The notes below the pieces were generated by a model, which worked only from the letters and a program-made list of their open reading frames with translations, searched no databases and was not told the origin of the DNA. This document shows positions 52,429 to 61,873 of a stretch of 64,000 nt of DNA, in pieces (position 1 is the first letter of the stretch; every line of letters starts with the position of its first letter). Location: the NCBI RefSeq assembly GCF_030687835.1, contig NZ_CP117449.1, positions 496,001-560,000 of the forward strand, in the 5' to 3' direction. The position numbers and the translations under genes are program-made. The DNA is from Pseudomonas hefeiensis. GTDB taxonomy: Bacteria > Pseudomonadota > Gammaproteobacteria > Pseudomonadales > Pseudomonadaceae.

Positions 52429-54771
52429 TCATCGTGGGACTGGCCCTTGTACAGGCGCGCGGTGTTCTTGACGTCCGACCCACGGCGCCAGCATGAAACT
52501 GAACGCCAGCCCCAGGCTGACCGCCAGGCCGAAGTTACTCACCGCCGGCGTGCTGGAAACCGCCAGCAGCCCGAACGACAGCCAGGTGGTGACTGCCGCC
52601 AGCAGGGTGCCCAGCAGGCTCACCGCCGCGCCGCCAATCTGTTCACGCATCAGGATCGCGTAATCGACGCCGATGGCGGTGACCAGCAACAGGCCGAACA
52701 GGCTGAACAGCGTCAGTGGCTGGCCCAGCCAGCCGAGGCTCGCCAGGCTGCACAGCGCGGCCAACAACGGCAGGGCGACGATGCGAAGGGCGCCGCCGAC
52801 ACCGAAGGGCCAGATCAATAACAGCAGGATGAGCACGCAGGAGGCCAGTTTCAACTCGGCGGCGCTGACCTGCGTGGCGGCAAAGACCCGGTTCAAGTCC
52901 CCCAGGCGATCAACCAGTTGTACGCCAGGCAGATCCAGCGTCTGTACTCTGAGCAGCGCTGCATCATTCAAGCCTTGCAGGCTGACCACCGCCGCCACGC
53001 CATCCGTCGTCGGACCGAGCCAGAGTGTGCGGTACGGTTCGGCCAGGGGACCGGTCAGCGCGGTATCGATGTCTGTCACCGGCAAGGCCTGCAATTGCGC
53101 CAGTTCGGCTTGCAGTGCGGCGACCGGCACACCCAGGTCCAGCAGCGGTTGCCAGAACGCCGGCAGCCGGGTCAGGGCCTCGCGCACTTTCTGTTGTTCG
53201 GCGGGCGGGCTGACCAGTTGGTTCAGCGACAGGTAGCCCTCAAGCTTCTCCAGGCCAATCAACTGCTCCAGCCGCTCGTTGAGCACCGTCTGACGTTCCA
53301 GCAGGTGTTGCTGGTCATTGGCGCGGATCAGGAAGAACTGGCTGGTGGGTTGGAAACCGGTGATCCGGGCGATGGCCTGGGCTTCGTCGGCCAACCGCTC
53401 AGGCGTACCGATCCACTGGCGCATGTCGTTTTTCATGGTCAGTTGCCAGAGGCCGCCGGCGCAGAAGATCAGCAAGAGCCCCAACAAGACCGGTGTACGC
53501 ACCCGGGCCAGCAATGCTTCGCGCGCCCTGAGCAGGTGTTCGCACAGCCGCAGCGGCCACTGGGCCGGGCGTAAGTCCACGCCCTTGAGCAGCGCCGGCA
53601 AGAGGCAAACCGCTGTCAGGTAAGCGCCGATCAAACCGGCGGCGGAAAATATCGCGATCTGGGTCAGGGCCGGGAAAGGCGTCCAGGCCAGAGCCAGGTA
53701 GCCGATGCAGGTGGTCGCCAGGCTCAGGCTCAGCCCCGGCAGGGTCAGGCGCAGAGCCGACCAACTGCGCCACGGTGTGAGGCTCCAGCTTTTGGACAGG
53801 TAGTGCAGCGGGTAATCCACCGCCACGCCAATCAGGCTGGCCCCCAGCACCAACGTCATGACATGCATGCGTCCGAACAGTGCCACGCAGGCCACCGCGC
53901 CGAACAGGATACCCACCAGCACTGGCACGAACGCCAGCCACGCCCGCAAGCGTCCGAAGGCCAGCAACAGCAACAGCAAAATGCCGAGCGTCGCCCCACC
54001 GCCCACCCAGGTGATTTCCCGCGAAGCCTGTTGTTGAGCGCTGGCGGCGTACAGCAGCCCACTGGCCGCCAGCAGATGCCCGTGTGCCTGTTCCGTCTGC
54101 TCACGGCTGCGTTGCAGCAGATCGGCCACTTGCAGCGGCAGGTTCATGTCGAAGGCGTTGCCATGGGTGCGGGCTCGTAGCAGCACCCAGTTTTTGCCGT
54201 CGGCTTCAGCGATCAGCGCGCCGCTGCTCACGTCCAGTTGTATCGCACCGCGTTGCGGCTGGCTGCTCTGGATGCGCCCGGTCAGGCCCAGCCAGTCGTC
54301 CTGGCTCGGCACCAGGCTGAAGCCGCTGAACGGGTCGAAGAGCGCCTGTACCCGTTGCTGGATGAAGGCCTGGGGCTGATCGATCAGTTGTTGCCGGTCC
54401 GCTGCCGAGAGCATTGCCAGCCGGCCCTTGAGCAATTGCGTGCGCAAGGCCGGCAGGTCGGCCTGCAACGTCCACTGGACCTTGTCGAACAAACCACTGG
54501 CCAGCCACTGCTCACCAAGGGTTTGCGCCAGGGCGATGGCGTGCTGGCGGTCGGTGTGCCCGACCAGTAGCAGCACCTCGCGGTTGAGGGGTTCTTGCAT
54601 GCGTTGTTCGGCGATGAGCTCAAGCGCATCAGGAGCGGTGCCCGGCACCAGTTCCATGAGGTTGGCCGACAGGGGCGCGCCATTGCGCCACTGCCAACCG
54701 GCCAGCGCCAGCACTGCCAGCAACAGGATCAGGAACAGTCGCGGCAGACTGCGTTCACTCGGCAAAGTCAT
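52429..54771 (-). CDS. MMPL/RND-superfamily exporter
   Basis: This 780-residue membrane protein has the two-fold repeat of the MMPL branch of RND transporters: a first membrane helix (residues 9-24), a large periplasmic loop, a bundle of five helices at about 255-400 (LGILLLLLLAFGRLRAWLAF), a second loop, and a second bundle at about 640-770. A conserved Asp in GVAVDYPLHYLSKSW and its counterpart GVDYAILMREQ mark the proton path. In aryl polyene operons it is the predicted exporter of the lipid-linked product. It overlaps the LolA-like gene by 17 bases. Confidence 0.88.
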   Translation of the reverse strand: MTLPSERSLPRLFLILLLAVLALAGWQWRNGAPLSANLMELVPGTAPDALELIAEQRMQEPLNREVLLLVGHTDRQHAIALAQTLGEQWLASGLFDKVQWTLQADLPALRTQLLKGRLAMLSAADRQQLIDQPQAFIQQRVQALFDPFSGFSLVPSQDDWLGLTGRIQSSQPQRGAIQLDVSSGALIAEADGKNWVLLRARTHGNAFDMNLPLQVADLLQRSREQTEQAHGHLLAASGLLYAASAQQQASREITWVGGGATLGILLLLLLAFGRLRAWLAFVPVLVGILFGAVACVALFGRMHVMTLVLGASLIGVAVDYPLHYLSKSWSLTPWRSWSALRLTLPGLSLSLATTCIGYLALAWTPFPALTQIAIFSAAGLIGAYLTAVCLLPALLKGVDLRPAQWPLRLCEHLLRAREALLARVRTPVLLGLLLIFCAGGLWQLTMKNDMRQWIGTPERLADEAQAIARITGFQPTSQFFLIRANDQQHLLERQTVLNERLEQLIGLEKLEGYLSLNQLVSPPAEQQKVREALTRLPAFWQPLLDLGVPVAALQAELAQLQALPVTDIDTALTGPLAEPYRTLWLGPTTDGVAAVVSLQGLNDAALLRVQTLDLPGVQLVDRLGDLNRVFAATQVSAAELKLASCVLILLLLIWPFGVGGALRIVALPLLAALCSLASLGWLGQPLTLFSLFGLLLVTAIGVDYAILMREQIGGAAVSLLGTLLAAVTTWLSFGLLAVSSTPAVSNFGLAVSLGLAFSFMLAPWVGRQEHRAPVQGPVPR

Positions 54772-55348
54772 GTTGCTCCGCTTTGCTCAAGGCCTTCGCG
54801 CTGGTGCTGTCCTGCATGCGCAGCACGGTACGGTCACCCTGGGTTTCCAGCAGTTCGATACGCTGCACCAGTTCGCCGCCATCGATGTTGATCTGGTCGA
54901 AGATTTGTTTGAGCAGCACCGAGCGCGGGGTCAGGGTCAGCTTCCACTGCTGCGGTTGGCCCGACAGACTGAGGTCGAAGTCCCGTTGCAGGCCACTGCT
55001 GTCGCCCTGTAGCACCGCAAGGAACAAACGATTCTGCTCGGCGCCGGCACTCTTGTTTGGCAGTGTCTGCCAAGTGTCGCCATCGCGCCGGGCGATTCCC
55101 TGGGGGGTGATGCGGTAATCCTGTTGCAGCGGGGTTTGCAGCAGCCACAGCAGGCCGTGGTTCTTCGCCAGCACGAAACGGCCCTTGCTGGTGAGGGGCT
55201 GGGGCAGGGCGCGCAAGTGTTTTTCCTGGATGAACTGGCCGTGGATCACGTCCGGGCGGGCCAGTTGTTCGCTCAACTGTTGCAAGTCGAACGCCTGGAC
55301 AAAGGGCGACAGGCCCCACAGCAGCAGCCAGATGAACAGGCGCTTCAC
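54755..55348 (-). CDS. LolA-like periplasmic carrier
   Basis: This 197-residue secreted protein has signal peptide MKRLFIWLLLWGLSPFVQAF and a LolA-type fold (GQFIQEKHLRALPQPLTSKG; LQQDYRITPQGIARRDGD). The start is a GTG at 55348 with AAGGAA upstream and a GTGA overlap with the thioesterase stop. Its companion role is probably to ferry the hydrophobic polyene across the periplasm to the DUF3261 lipoprotein. Confidence 0.85.
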   Translation of the reverse strand: MKRLFIWLLLWGLSPFVQAFDLQQLSEQLARPDVIHGQFIQEKHLRALPQPLTSKGRFVLAKNHGLLWLLQTPLQQDYRITPQGIARRDGDTWQTLPNKSAGAEQNRLFLAVLQGDSSGLQRDFDLSLSGQPQQWKLTLTPRSVLLKQIFDQINIDGGELVQRIELLETQGDRTVLRMQDSTSAKALSKAEQHDFAE

Positions 55349-55770
55349 GGTAGTTTCCTTTCGACGGCTTGGACAAAGACCCGCGGCGAGGCCAGCAGCA
55401 TCTCGCGACTGGCGACGTCCACCGCCACTTGCACCGAGCTGGCGCGGGTCAGGCGTTCGCCGGTGGCGGCGTCGCTGATCAGGTAATTGATCTTCAAACG
55501 GTTTTCCCATTCCACCAGGCTGGCGCGCACAGTCAGTGTCTGACCGAACACGGCGCTGCGCACGTAGCGCAGTTGCAGGTCGATCACCGGCCACGCATGG
55601 CCGGAGGCGAGCATGTCGTTGTAGTTATGGCCGATCAGGTCGAGCAAGGCGCAGCGGGCCACTTCCAGGTACTTGACGTAGTGACCGTGCCAGACCACGT
55701 TCATCGAATCGACATCGAAAAACGGCACCACGATCTGCGTTTCAACGTGTAATACCCCCTGGCTACGCAT
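55345..55770 (-). CDS. Acyl-CoA thioesterase, 4HBT hotdog family
   Basis: This 141-residue hotdog thioesterase has the catalytic Asp in FFDVDSMNVVWHGHYVKYLEVAR. The ATG at 55770 (MRSQGVLHVETQ) has GGAGG 8 bases upstream and overlaps the ammonia-lyase stop by 8 bases. It probably releases or edits ACP- or CoA-bound intermediates (ApeK type). Confidence 0.88.
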   Translation of the reverse strand: MRSQGVLHVETQIVVPFFDVDSMNVVWHGHYVKYLEVARCALLDLIGHNYNDMLASGHAWPVIDLQLRYVRSAVFGQTLTVRASLVEWENRLKINYLISDAATGERLTRASSVQVAVDVASREMLLASPRVFVQAVERKLP

Positions 55771-57307
55771 GCAGCCTCCAGTGTTGCTCGGCGATGCGTT
55801 GCAAGCACAGGCGCAATTCGCCTTCCAGAGCGCGGTCTTCGATGACCGGCGGGAAATCCACGGCCAGTTGTTTGTGCATGTCGGCCAGGGCTGGCGGCAG
55901 CGGTCGGGCATCTTCGGCACGGCTGCGCAGCCACACGCCCTGGTTGGCGGCCAGCAGTGTCGCGGCGGCGACTTGTTCGGTCAGTTCCAGCACGCGGATC
56001 GCATCCCGGGCAGCGATGGTGCCCATGCTCACTTTGTCCTGGTTGTGGCATTCGGTGGAGCGCGAGAACACGCTGGCCGGCATGGTGTTTTTCAAGGCTT
56101 CGGCGGTCCAGGCGCTGGTGCCGATCTGCACCGCCTTGAAGCCATGGTTGAGCATCGCTCGCTCGGCGCTGGCGCCGGACAGGTTGCTCGGCAGGCCGTG
56201 GTTGTAGCGTTCGTCCACCAATAGCGCGAGCTGGCGGTCCAGCAGATCGGCGACGTTGGCCACCAGGTTCTTGAGGCTGTCCATGGCAAAGGCGATATGC
56301 CCGCCGTAGAAATGGCCGCCGTGCAGTACGCGCTCGGCTTCGGCGTCGATGATCGGGTTGTCGTTGGCGCTGTTGAGCTCGATTTCGATGAACGAGCGCA
56401 ACCAGTTCAGGCTGTCGGCCAGCACGCCGAGCACGTGGGGGGCGCAGCGCAGCGAGTAGCGATCCTGCAGGCGATGCAGCGGTGCGGTCGGGGCGTCGAT
56501 CGCCAGGTCCTTGCGCAGCCACGCGGCCACTTGCATCTGCCCCGGATGCGGCTTGGCGGCGAACAGGCGCTCGTCGAAGTGTTCCGGGTTGCCTTGCAGC
56601 GCGACCACGTTCAGCGCGGTGATGCGGGTCGCCAGTTGCAACAGATAGTCGGCCCGGGCGAAGGCCAGGCAGGCCAGGCCGGTCATCACGGCGGTGCCGT
56701 TCATCAGCGCGAGGGCTTCCTTGGGGCGCAGCACCAGCGCCGTCCAGCCCAGCTCGCGATGCACATCGGCGGCCAGCCGACGCTCGCCACGGAACATGAC
56801 TTCCCGTTCGCCGGACAGTGTGGCGGCGACGTAGGACAGTGGCGTCAGGTCCCCGCTGGCGCCCACCGAGCCTTCTTCCGGAATCAACGGCAGGATGTCA
56901 TGTTCGAGAAAAGCCTGGAGCCGCTCCAGCAGTTCCACGCGCACCCCGGACACGCCGTGGCACAGTGACTGCAAACGCGCGGCCAGCACGGCGCGGGTGG
57001 CCTGCGGGTCCAGCAGTTTGCCCAGGCCGCAACCGTGGAACGTATACAAGTGACGTGGCAGGGCCTCGACGTGATGCAACGGCACGGCCACCACGCAGGA
57101 GTCGCCATAGCCGGTGGTCACGCCGTAGATCACGCCTTCCTTGGTCAGCAACGAGTCGAGGAATTGCGCACCCTTGGCGATGCGCTGGCGGAATGCCGGG
57201 TCATCCTGCAACCGCGTCTGCGCCTGACGGTTGGCCAGGGCCAGCACGTCTTCGATGCGCAAGGGGCGTTCGCCGAAGGTTACCGGCTCAAGAGTGGGCA
57301 TCGTCAT
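55763..57307 (-). CDS. Aromatic amino acid ammonia-lyase (HAL/TAL/PAL family)
   Basis: This 514-residue member of the MIO-containing lyase family has A150-S151-G152 in GASGDLTPLSY, which cyclises to the cofactor, and catalytic Tyr61 in VIYGVTTGYG. The substrate-selectivity pair at residues 90-91 is Phe-His, unlike the Ser-His of histidine, His-Leu of tyrosine or Phe-Leu of phenylalanine lyases. It may supply an aryl acrylate starter (cinnamate or coumarate) for the polyene. The N-terminus can be ATG 57307 or 57301. It overlaps the upstream acyltransferase gene by 20 bases. Confidence 0.85.
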   Translation of the reverse strand: MTMPTLEPVTFGERPLRIEDVLALANRQAQTRLQDDPAFRQRIAKGAQFLDSLLTKEGVIYGVTTGYGDSCVVAVPLHHVEALPRHLYTFHGCGLGKLLDPQATRAVLAARLQSLCHGVSGVRVELLERLQAFLEHDILPLIPEEGSVGASGDLTPLSYVAATLSGEREVMFRGERRLAADVHRELGWTALVLRPKEALALMNGTAVMTGLACLAFARADYLLQLATRITALNVVALQGNPEHFDERLFAAKPHPGQMQVAAWLRKDLAIDAPTAPLHRLQDRYSLRCAPHVLGVLADSLNWLRSFIEIELNSANDNPIIDAEAERVLHGGHFYGGHIAFAMDSLKNLVANVADLLDRQLALLVDERYNHGLPSNLSGASAERAMLNHGFKAVQIGTSAWTAEALKNTMPASVFSRSTECHNQDKVSMGTIAARDAIRVLELTEQVAAATLLAANQGVWLRSRAEDARPLPPALADMHKQLAVDFPPVIEDRALEGELRLCLQRIAEQHWRLHA

Positions 57308-58232
57308 CGGTTTTCCAGAAAGGGTAAAAGTTGAACCACTGTTGCGGCGCCTGCAGGCAATAATGCGCCAGGCGCTGGGCGTAGAGGCCGGCCCAATGGG
57401 CGATGACCTGCTCGCGGTCGCTGCGTTTCCACACCACGGCCTCGGCGAAGGGTTCGAGGGTGACTCGATAGCGTCCCTCGTGCTTGAGGCACATCAGCAG
57501 GTTGATCGGGCATTTCAACAGCCCGGCCAGCAGCCAGGGCCCTTGGGGGAAAGCCGCCGGGCGACCCATGAAGTCCACGGTCACGCTACGTCCGCCGTGC
57601 AGCGGTATGCGGTCGCCGGCTATCGCCAGCCACTCGCCGCGCTCCAGGCGTTCGCTCAGTTGCAGCATGATCACCGGGTCCAGCTCGCTGACCTGGATCA
57701 GTCGCAGATGCGTGGCGCCGGCCTCCCCCAGCAAACGATTGAACTGTTCGGCGTGCTTGGTGTGCACCAGCACGTTCATGGTCACTTTCTCACCCAGCTC
57801 GGCCAGGGCCCGGCACATTTCCAGGTTGCCCAGGTGCGCGCCTACCAGCATCTGCCCACGGCTGTCGCGCAGATGATTGCGCAGCAATGCCGGATCGACG
57901 ATTTCGATCTGTTCCAGGCTCAGCTTGCCGTTCCAGACGTCGAGCTTGTCCAACAGGGAGTCGGCAAACGCCATGAACTGCCCGAACACCCGCCAATGGC
58001 TTGGGCGCAGCTCGGTGCGGCCGCTCCAGTCGGCCAGGCGCTGTTGATATTGCCAGGCTGCCTGCCGGGCGCTGCGGCCGAAAATGAAGAAGTACAGGAC
58101 GATGCCGTACAGCAACGGGCTTAGTAAGCGACGGCCCAACACCTTGGCGGCGAACGCGGTGAGCTTCATCAGCCAGAAACTGCCGCGCTCCTGGCGGTCG
58201 GCCCAGTGCTGCTTGTCTGTCTCAAGGCTCAT
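57288..58232 (-). CDS. LpxL/HtrB-like lysophospholipid acyltransferase
   Basis: This 314-residue membrane-anchored acyltransferase has one hydrophobic segment (LLSPLLYGIVLYFFIFG, about residues 38-54), then a domain of the lipid A acyltransferase family with GAHLGNLEMCRALAE (H-x4-E catalytic pair) and IAGDRIPLHGGRSVTVDFMG. It begins at ATG 58232 (MSLETDKQHWADRQ), overlapping the glycosyltransferase stop by 4 bases; the frame stays open to 58508 but that part lies inside the glycosyltransferase. It is a candidate for attaching the polyene acyl chain to a lipid or sugar. Confidence 0.88.
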   Translation of the reverse strand: MSLETDKQHWADRQERGSFWLMKLTAFAAKVLGRRLLSPLLYGIVLYFFIFGRSARQAAWQYQQRLADWSGRTELRPSHWRVFGQFMAFADSLLDKLDVWNGKLSLEQIEIVDPALLRNHLRDSRGQMLVGAHLGNLEMCRALAELGEKVTMNVLVHTKHAEQFNRLLGEAGATHLRLIQVSELDPVIMLQLSERLERGEWLAIAGDRIPLHGGRSVTVDFMGRPAAFPQGPWLLAGLLKCPINLLMCLKHEGRYRVTLEPFAEAVVWKRSDREQVIAHWAGLYAQRLAHYCLQAPQQWFNFYPFWKTDDDAHS

Positions 58233-58963
58233 GTTCGCCACCGTCGCCAGAGAATCAGGGGAGAGCGCACCAGCATGCCGAAGAACAACCGGGTGTGCAT
58301 GCTGGAAATCAGCACGTTGTCGTGGAACAGGCGGAAGTGCGAAACCCCGTCCAAGGGGTAGTGAACCCGGGTACGCAACCAGCGCATCGGCTGATTGCGC
58401 CAGGCCAGGCGTACCAGGATGTCGGAGTCGAAATCCATGCGCTTGCCAATGTTCGCCGAATCGATCAGCGTCAGTACCGGTGGCAAGGGGTAGACCCGAA
58501 AGCCGCACATGGAGTCGCGGATTTGCAGGGACAGGCTGTTGATCCAGACCATGACATGCGTCAGGTAGCGTGCATACAAGCGGCCTTTGGGCACGCTCTC
58601 ATCGTATTGCGGATAACCGCAGATCACCGCATCCGGGTGAGTACGGGATTGCTCGATGAAGGTTTTCACGTCGCCCAGATCGTGTTGCCCGTCGGCATCG
58701 ACCTGCAAGGCATGGCTGAAGCCCAGGCGCGAAGCCTCGCGCAGACCGGACATCACAGCGCCACCCTTGCCTTGATTGACCGCCAGCCTGACCAGATGAA
58801 CCCGCTCGCCGTCGGCCAGCCGCTCCAGTACCGCCGCGCAGACCGGGCTACTGGCGTCGTCCACCAGCACGCAGGGCAGGCCGTTGGCGAGCAGGGACTG
58901 CACCACGGCCGCAATGGCGGTTTCGTGGTTGTAGACCGGGATGACGGCGCAGGGGTTATGCAT
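58229..58963 (-). CDS. Family 2 glycosyltransferase
   Basis: This 244-residue GT2 enzyme has AVIPVYNHETAIAAVVQSLL, the DDASS nucleotide-sugar site and the DXD-type motif in QVDADGQHDLGDV. There is no membrane domain beyond a hydrophobic C-terminus (LFFGMLVRSPLILW). The ATG at 58963 has CAGGA 8 bases upstream. It is separated from the upstream ligase gene by about 170 bases holding a repeat, the only large gap in the operon. Confidence 0.88.
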   Translation of the reverse strand: MHNPCAVIPVYNHETAIAAVVQSLLANGLPCVLVDDASSPVCAAVLERLADGERVHLVRLAVNQGKGGAVMSGLREASRLGFSHALQVDADGQHDLGDVKTFIEQSRTHPDAVICGYPQYDESVPKGRLYARYLTHVMVWINSLSLQIRDSMCGFRVYPLPPVLTLIDSANIGKRMDFDSDILVRLAWRNQPMRWLRTRVHYPLDGVSHFRLFHDNVLISSMHTRLFFGMLVRSPLILWRRWRT

Positions 58964-58987
58964 AATTTTCGTCCTGCCCCATTCCAT

Positions 58988-59117
58988 TGTGGCGAGGGGG
59001 TTTATCCCCGCTGGGTTGCGCAGCAACCCCAAATTCTGTGCAACGACGCAGACTGATGGCGAGCGCTTCGCACTCGAGCGGGGCGGTGCGACGGTTCGCT
59101 AAATCCCCTCGCCACAG
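58988..59117. repeat. TGTGGCGAGG-type repeat inside the pigment operon
   Basis: Inverted arms (TGTGGCGAGGGGGTTTATCC and CTAAATCCCCTCGCCACA) enclose GGGTTGCGCAGCAACCC. It is the same family as 11192-11327. It could weaken or process the long transcript between the first seven and the remaining twelve genes. Confidence 0.85.
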
Positions 59118-59130
59118 GGGGGCGGTGCAA

Positions 59131-60810
59131 TCAGTCATTGGCCACCCCCAGGACAATCCGCCCGCTGGAACAGGCCGCCGTGTCATTGCGATAAGCGAAG
59201 TACAGCTTGCCGCGCTCGCGGTCGAAGCGCAGGTGCAGCTGGATTTCATCGCCGGGGCGCACCAGTTGCTGGAATTTCAGCACTTCCATGCCAACAAACC
59301 GCGGCGGCAAGTCCATCAGTTGTCGGCCCAGGCTCAAGGCCCAATCGACCTGTACCACACCGGGCAGTACCGGTGCGGTGGGAAAGTGGCCGCTGAAATA
59401 AGCCAGGTCTGGAGGCACCACCAGTTGCAGGCTCCATTGTCCGTCGGTTTCGATTTGTTCGAGCACTTGCGGGGCTTTGGGGCGCGCAGCCATCAGCAGG
59501 GCTTCGACCGCGGCCTGGGGCAGTTTGCCTTGGGCGTTGAGCGGCAACTGCCGCAGCCAGCGCCAGCGCCGAGGCAAGGCGAGCGTTTCGCAGTGCTCGC
59601 TCAAGTGACGACGCAAGGTGTCGGTCACGGCGCGTCGGCCCAGGTTGCGCAAGGCGTGCAGGCCGCTTTCGCTCAGCACCAGCAGCGCCCCGAGGGAGGC
59701 GCGATTTTCCTGGACCACCCCTAGCCGTGCTTCGCTGACCCAGTCGTGGGCCATCAACGCCTGTTCCAGCATGGGCAGTGAAATGCGTTTTTCTTCAAGC
59801 TTGACGATGCGGTCCAGTCGTCCGAGCAGTTCAAAGCGTCCATCCTCGGCGATCCGTGCCGCGTCGGCGGTGTGTTCCACGTGGTCGACCGGCAGATAGG
59901 GCGAGGTGACCAGCAACGCGCCGTCGCTGTCCTGGCTCAGCTTTACGTCGGCAAACGGCTGCCATAATCCGCCGCCCTGACGCCAGGCGATGCCGCCGGT
60001 TTCCGAGCTGCCAAAGATCTCCGTCGGCCATTGCCCCAGTCGCTGGTGCAGGCTTTGGGCAGCCTCGGTCGGCAAGGCTCCACCGGAGGAAAATACCTGG
60101 CGTACACAGCTTAATGCTGGCCAGTCGAGGTTATTGCCCATGCGCTTGAGCAAGGCCGGGCTGGCGACCCAGGCAAAAGCCGGGTACGGGCGGCTGGCGC
60201 GTTGCAGGTCTTCGGGAAAAGCCAGTTGCCGGCGTACGAATGTACGCCCGGCGCACAGCGGCCACAGCACCCGGAACAGCAGGCCGTAGATATGCTGGGT
60301 GGCAACGCTGCCGATCATGCAGGCCGGGCCCAGGCCGGCGCCCCACAATTGCTCCAAAGCCTGGACTTCGTTACTCAACTGACGCAGGGTTTTCTCGATG
60401 CGCTTGGGCTCGCCGCTTGACCCGGAGGTGCACAGGCTCAGTTTGCACTGGTCGAGGTCCAGTTCAGCAGCCTCCAGGGGGGCTTGTCGCAGGTCATCGG
60501 GACGGATGTCCGTGGGCTCATCGGTCAACCACAGGTCAACGTCCGACGACCAGCGCTGGCGGGTCTGGGTCTGCAGGTCGGCCGGGAGCAGGACGCTGGC
60601 CCCGGCACGCCAGGCGCCGAGCAGGGCCACCGCCAGGTCGGCGGCATCTTCCAGATGCACCGCCACCCGCCGTACGCCTCGAGTCTGCAGACCGGCGGCC
60701 AGGCTCAGCGCCGCGTCTCGCAGCTGCGAGTGGCTCAGGGCCGGGTCGACGGCCACAGCACGTTCCGGCTGGGCGCTGAGCAATATCTGCTCAAGTGTTA
60801 TCCAATTCAT
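59131..60810 (-). CDS. AMP-dependent ligase fused to a dehydratase domain
   Basis: This 559-residue two-part protein has an N-terminal acyl/aryl adenylation domain (residues 1-450) with P-loop [10 protein letters not shown] at 127-136 and [11 protein letters not shown]-terminal hotdog domain of about 100 residues follows ([14 protein letters not shown] with His475). The first corresponds to the ApeH starter-activating ligase, the second to the ApeI dehydratase, which are separate proteins in the E. coli type cluster. The ATG at 60810 ([14 protein letters not shown]) overlaps the upstream stop by ATGA. Confidence 0.88.
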   Translation of the reverse strand: MNWITLEQILLSAQPERAVAVDPALSHSQLRDAALSLAAGLQTRGVRRVAVHLEDAADLAVALLGAWRAGASVLLPADLQTQTRQRWSSDVDLWLTDEPTDIRPDDLRQAPLEAAELDLDQCKLSLCTSGSSGEPKRIEKTLRQLSNEVQALEQLWGAGLGPACMIGSVATQHIYGLLFRVLWPLCAGRTFVRRQLAFPEDLQRASRPYPAFAWVASPALLKRMGNNLDWPALSCVRQVFSSGGALPTEAAQSLHQRLGQWPTEIFGSSETGGIAWRQGGGLWQPFADVKLSQDSDGALLVTSPYLPVDHVEHTADAARIAEDGRFELLGRLDRIVKLEEKRISLPMLEQALMAHDWVSEARLGVVQENRASLGALLVLSESGLHALRNLGRRAVTDTLRRHLSEHCETLALPRRWRWLRQLPLNAQGKLPQAAVEALLMAARPKAPQVLEQIETDGQWSLQLVVPPDLAYFSGHFPTAPVLPGVVQVDWALSLGRQLMDLPPRFVGMEVLKFQQLVRPGDEIQLHLRFDRERGKLYFAYRNDTAACSSGRIVLGVAND

Positions 60811-61352
60811 GGGCGGCCTCTTACCCGTTGTCGTATGAGCCATTCAATGGCAAACAGCAGCCCCATCAATCCGTAGGAAATCAGGCCGGTGTACAACATC
60901 CACCAGCTCAGCGGCGCCCAGAGGGTCAGGGCGGCGGCGAGCAAGCCGTTACACAGGAAAAATACACTCCAGGCCACCGTGACCTGGCGGGTATACACCA
61001 CCGCTTTGGCCGGTAGCTGCGGTTCGCGCAGACGAGCCAGGCGTTCGACCATCGGTGGACCGTATTTCAGGCTCAGGGCGAACAGCCCAAGCATGAAGGC
61101 GCTGATCAGCACCGGATACCAGCGCAGCAGGAGCGGGCTGTCGAACAGCGCGAGTAAGACGCTGAACACAATCGCCGTAGCCGCCATCCAGCGGCTGCCG
61201 GGCCCGCCTTTGCCGAGCAAGGCCCGGGCCAGCCACAGGCTACCCAGCAGCAGGCCGAACTGCCACGGGGCGAAATGCTCCATGCCGAAATACACCGCAA
61301 AGGGGTACAGCAGGCCCACTAACAGCAGGCCGAGGCCAATCAGCCGAGTCAT
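60807..61352 (-). CDS. COG4648-type membrane protein
   Basis: This 181-residue integral membrane protein has about five or six predicted helices (LIGLGLLLVGLLYPFAVYFG; WMLYTGLISYGLMGLLFAI). COG4648 proteins are constant members of aryl polyene clusters (ApeG type) with no established activity. It overlaps the ACP and ligase genes by ATGA. Confidence 0.82.
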   Translation of the reverse strand: MTRLIGLGLLLVGLLYPFAVYFGMEHFAPWQFGLLLGSLWLARALLGKGGPGSRWMAATAIVFSVLLALFDSPLLLRWYPVLISAFMLGLFALSLKYGPPMVERLARLREPQLPAKAVVYTRQVTVAWSVFFLCNGLLAAALTLWAPLSWWMLYTGLISYGLMGLLFAIEWLIRQRVRGRP

Positions 61353-61603
61353 GCGGCCGGTTGAACCAGTCGATAGACCGCCTCGACCACGTCCTTGACG
61401 GTGCGTACCGACTTGAATTCTTCGGCGGCGATTTTCTTGCCGGTCTGGCGCTTGATGTGGTCGATCAGGTCGACCGCGTCGATGCTGTCGATTTCCAGGT
61501 CCTGGTACAGGTTCGACTCCAGCGTCACGCGCTCAGGGTCCAGTTCGAAAAGCTCGACCAAGGCATCGCGCAGGGTGTTGAAAATGTCGTCACGAGTTTG
61601 CAT
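61349..61603 (-). CDS. Acyl carrier protein (second ACP of the operon)
   Basis: This 84-residue ACP has the phosphopantetheine Ser in DLEIDSIDAVDLID (about residue 39). It ends ...VYRLVQPAA with a TGA overlapping the next gene (ATGA). The pair of ACPs with 61613-61873 is typical of aryl polyene loci (ApeE/ApeF). Confidence 0.9.
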   Translation of the reverse strand: MQTRDDIFNTLRDALVELFELDPERVTLESNLYQDLEIDSIDAVDLIDHIKRQTGKKIAAEEFKSVRTVKDVVEAVYRLVQPAA

Positions 61604-61612
61604 GGTCCGGTC

Positions 61613-61873
61613 TCAGGCTACGCGTTTTGCAGTGACGAAGGCCGCAAGGCTTGCCACATTGCTGAAATGGTTGCGGGTGTCCTTGGCGTCGGCATCGATC
61701 TTGATGCCGTACTGTTTCTGGATCGCTAGGCCAAGCTCCAGGGCATCCACCGAGTCCAGGCCCAGGCCTTCGCCAAACAGGGTCTGGTGGTCGCCGATGT
61801 CGTCGGTACTGATGTCCTCCAGGCCGAGGGCGTCGATGATCAGCTGTTTGATGTCACGGTACAGATCGCTCAT
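61613..61873 (-). CDS. Acyl carrier protein (first ACP of the operon)
   Basis: This 86-residue ACP has the phosphopantetheine Ser in EGLGLDSVDALELG (about residue 40). It begins 20 bases inside the upstream acyltransferase gene and ends 9 bases before the second ACP. Confidence 0.9.
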   Translation of the reverse strand: MSDLYRDIKQLIIDALGLEDISTDDIGDHQTLFGEGLGLDSVDALELGLAIQKQYGIKIDADAKDTRNHFSNVASLAAFVTAKRVA

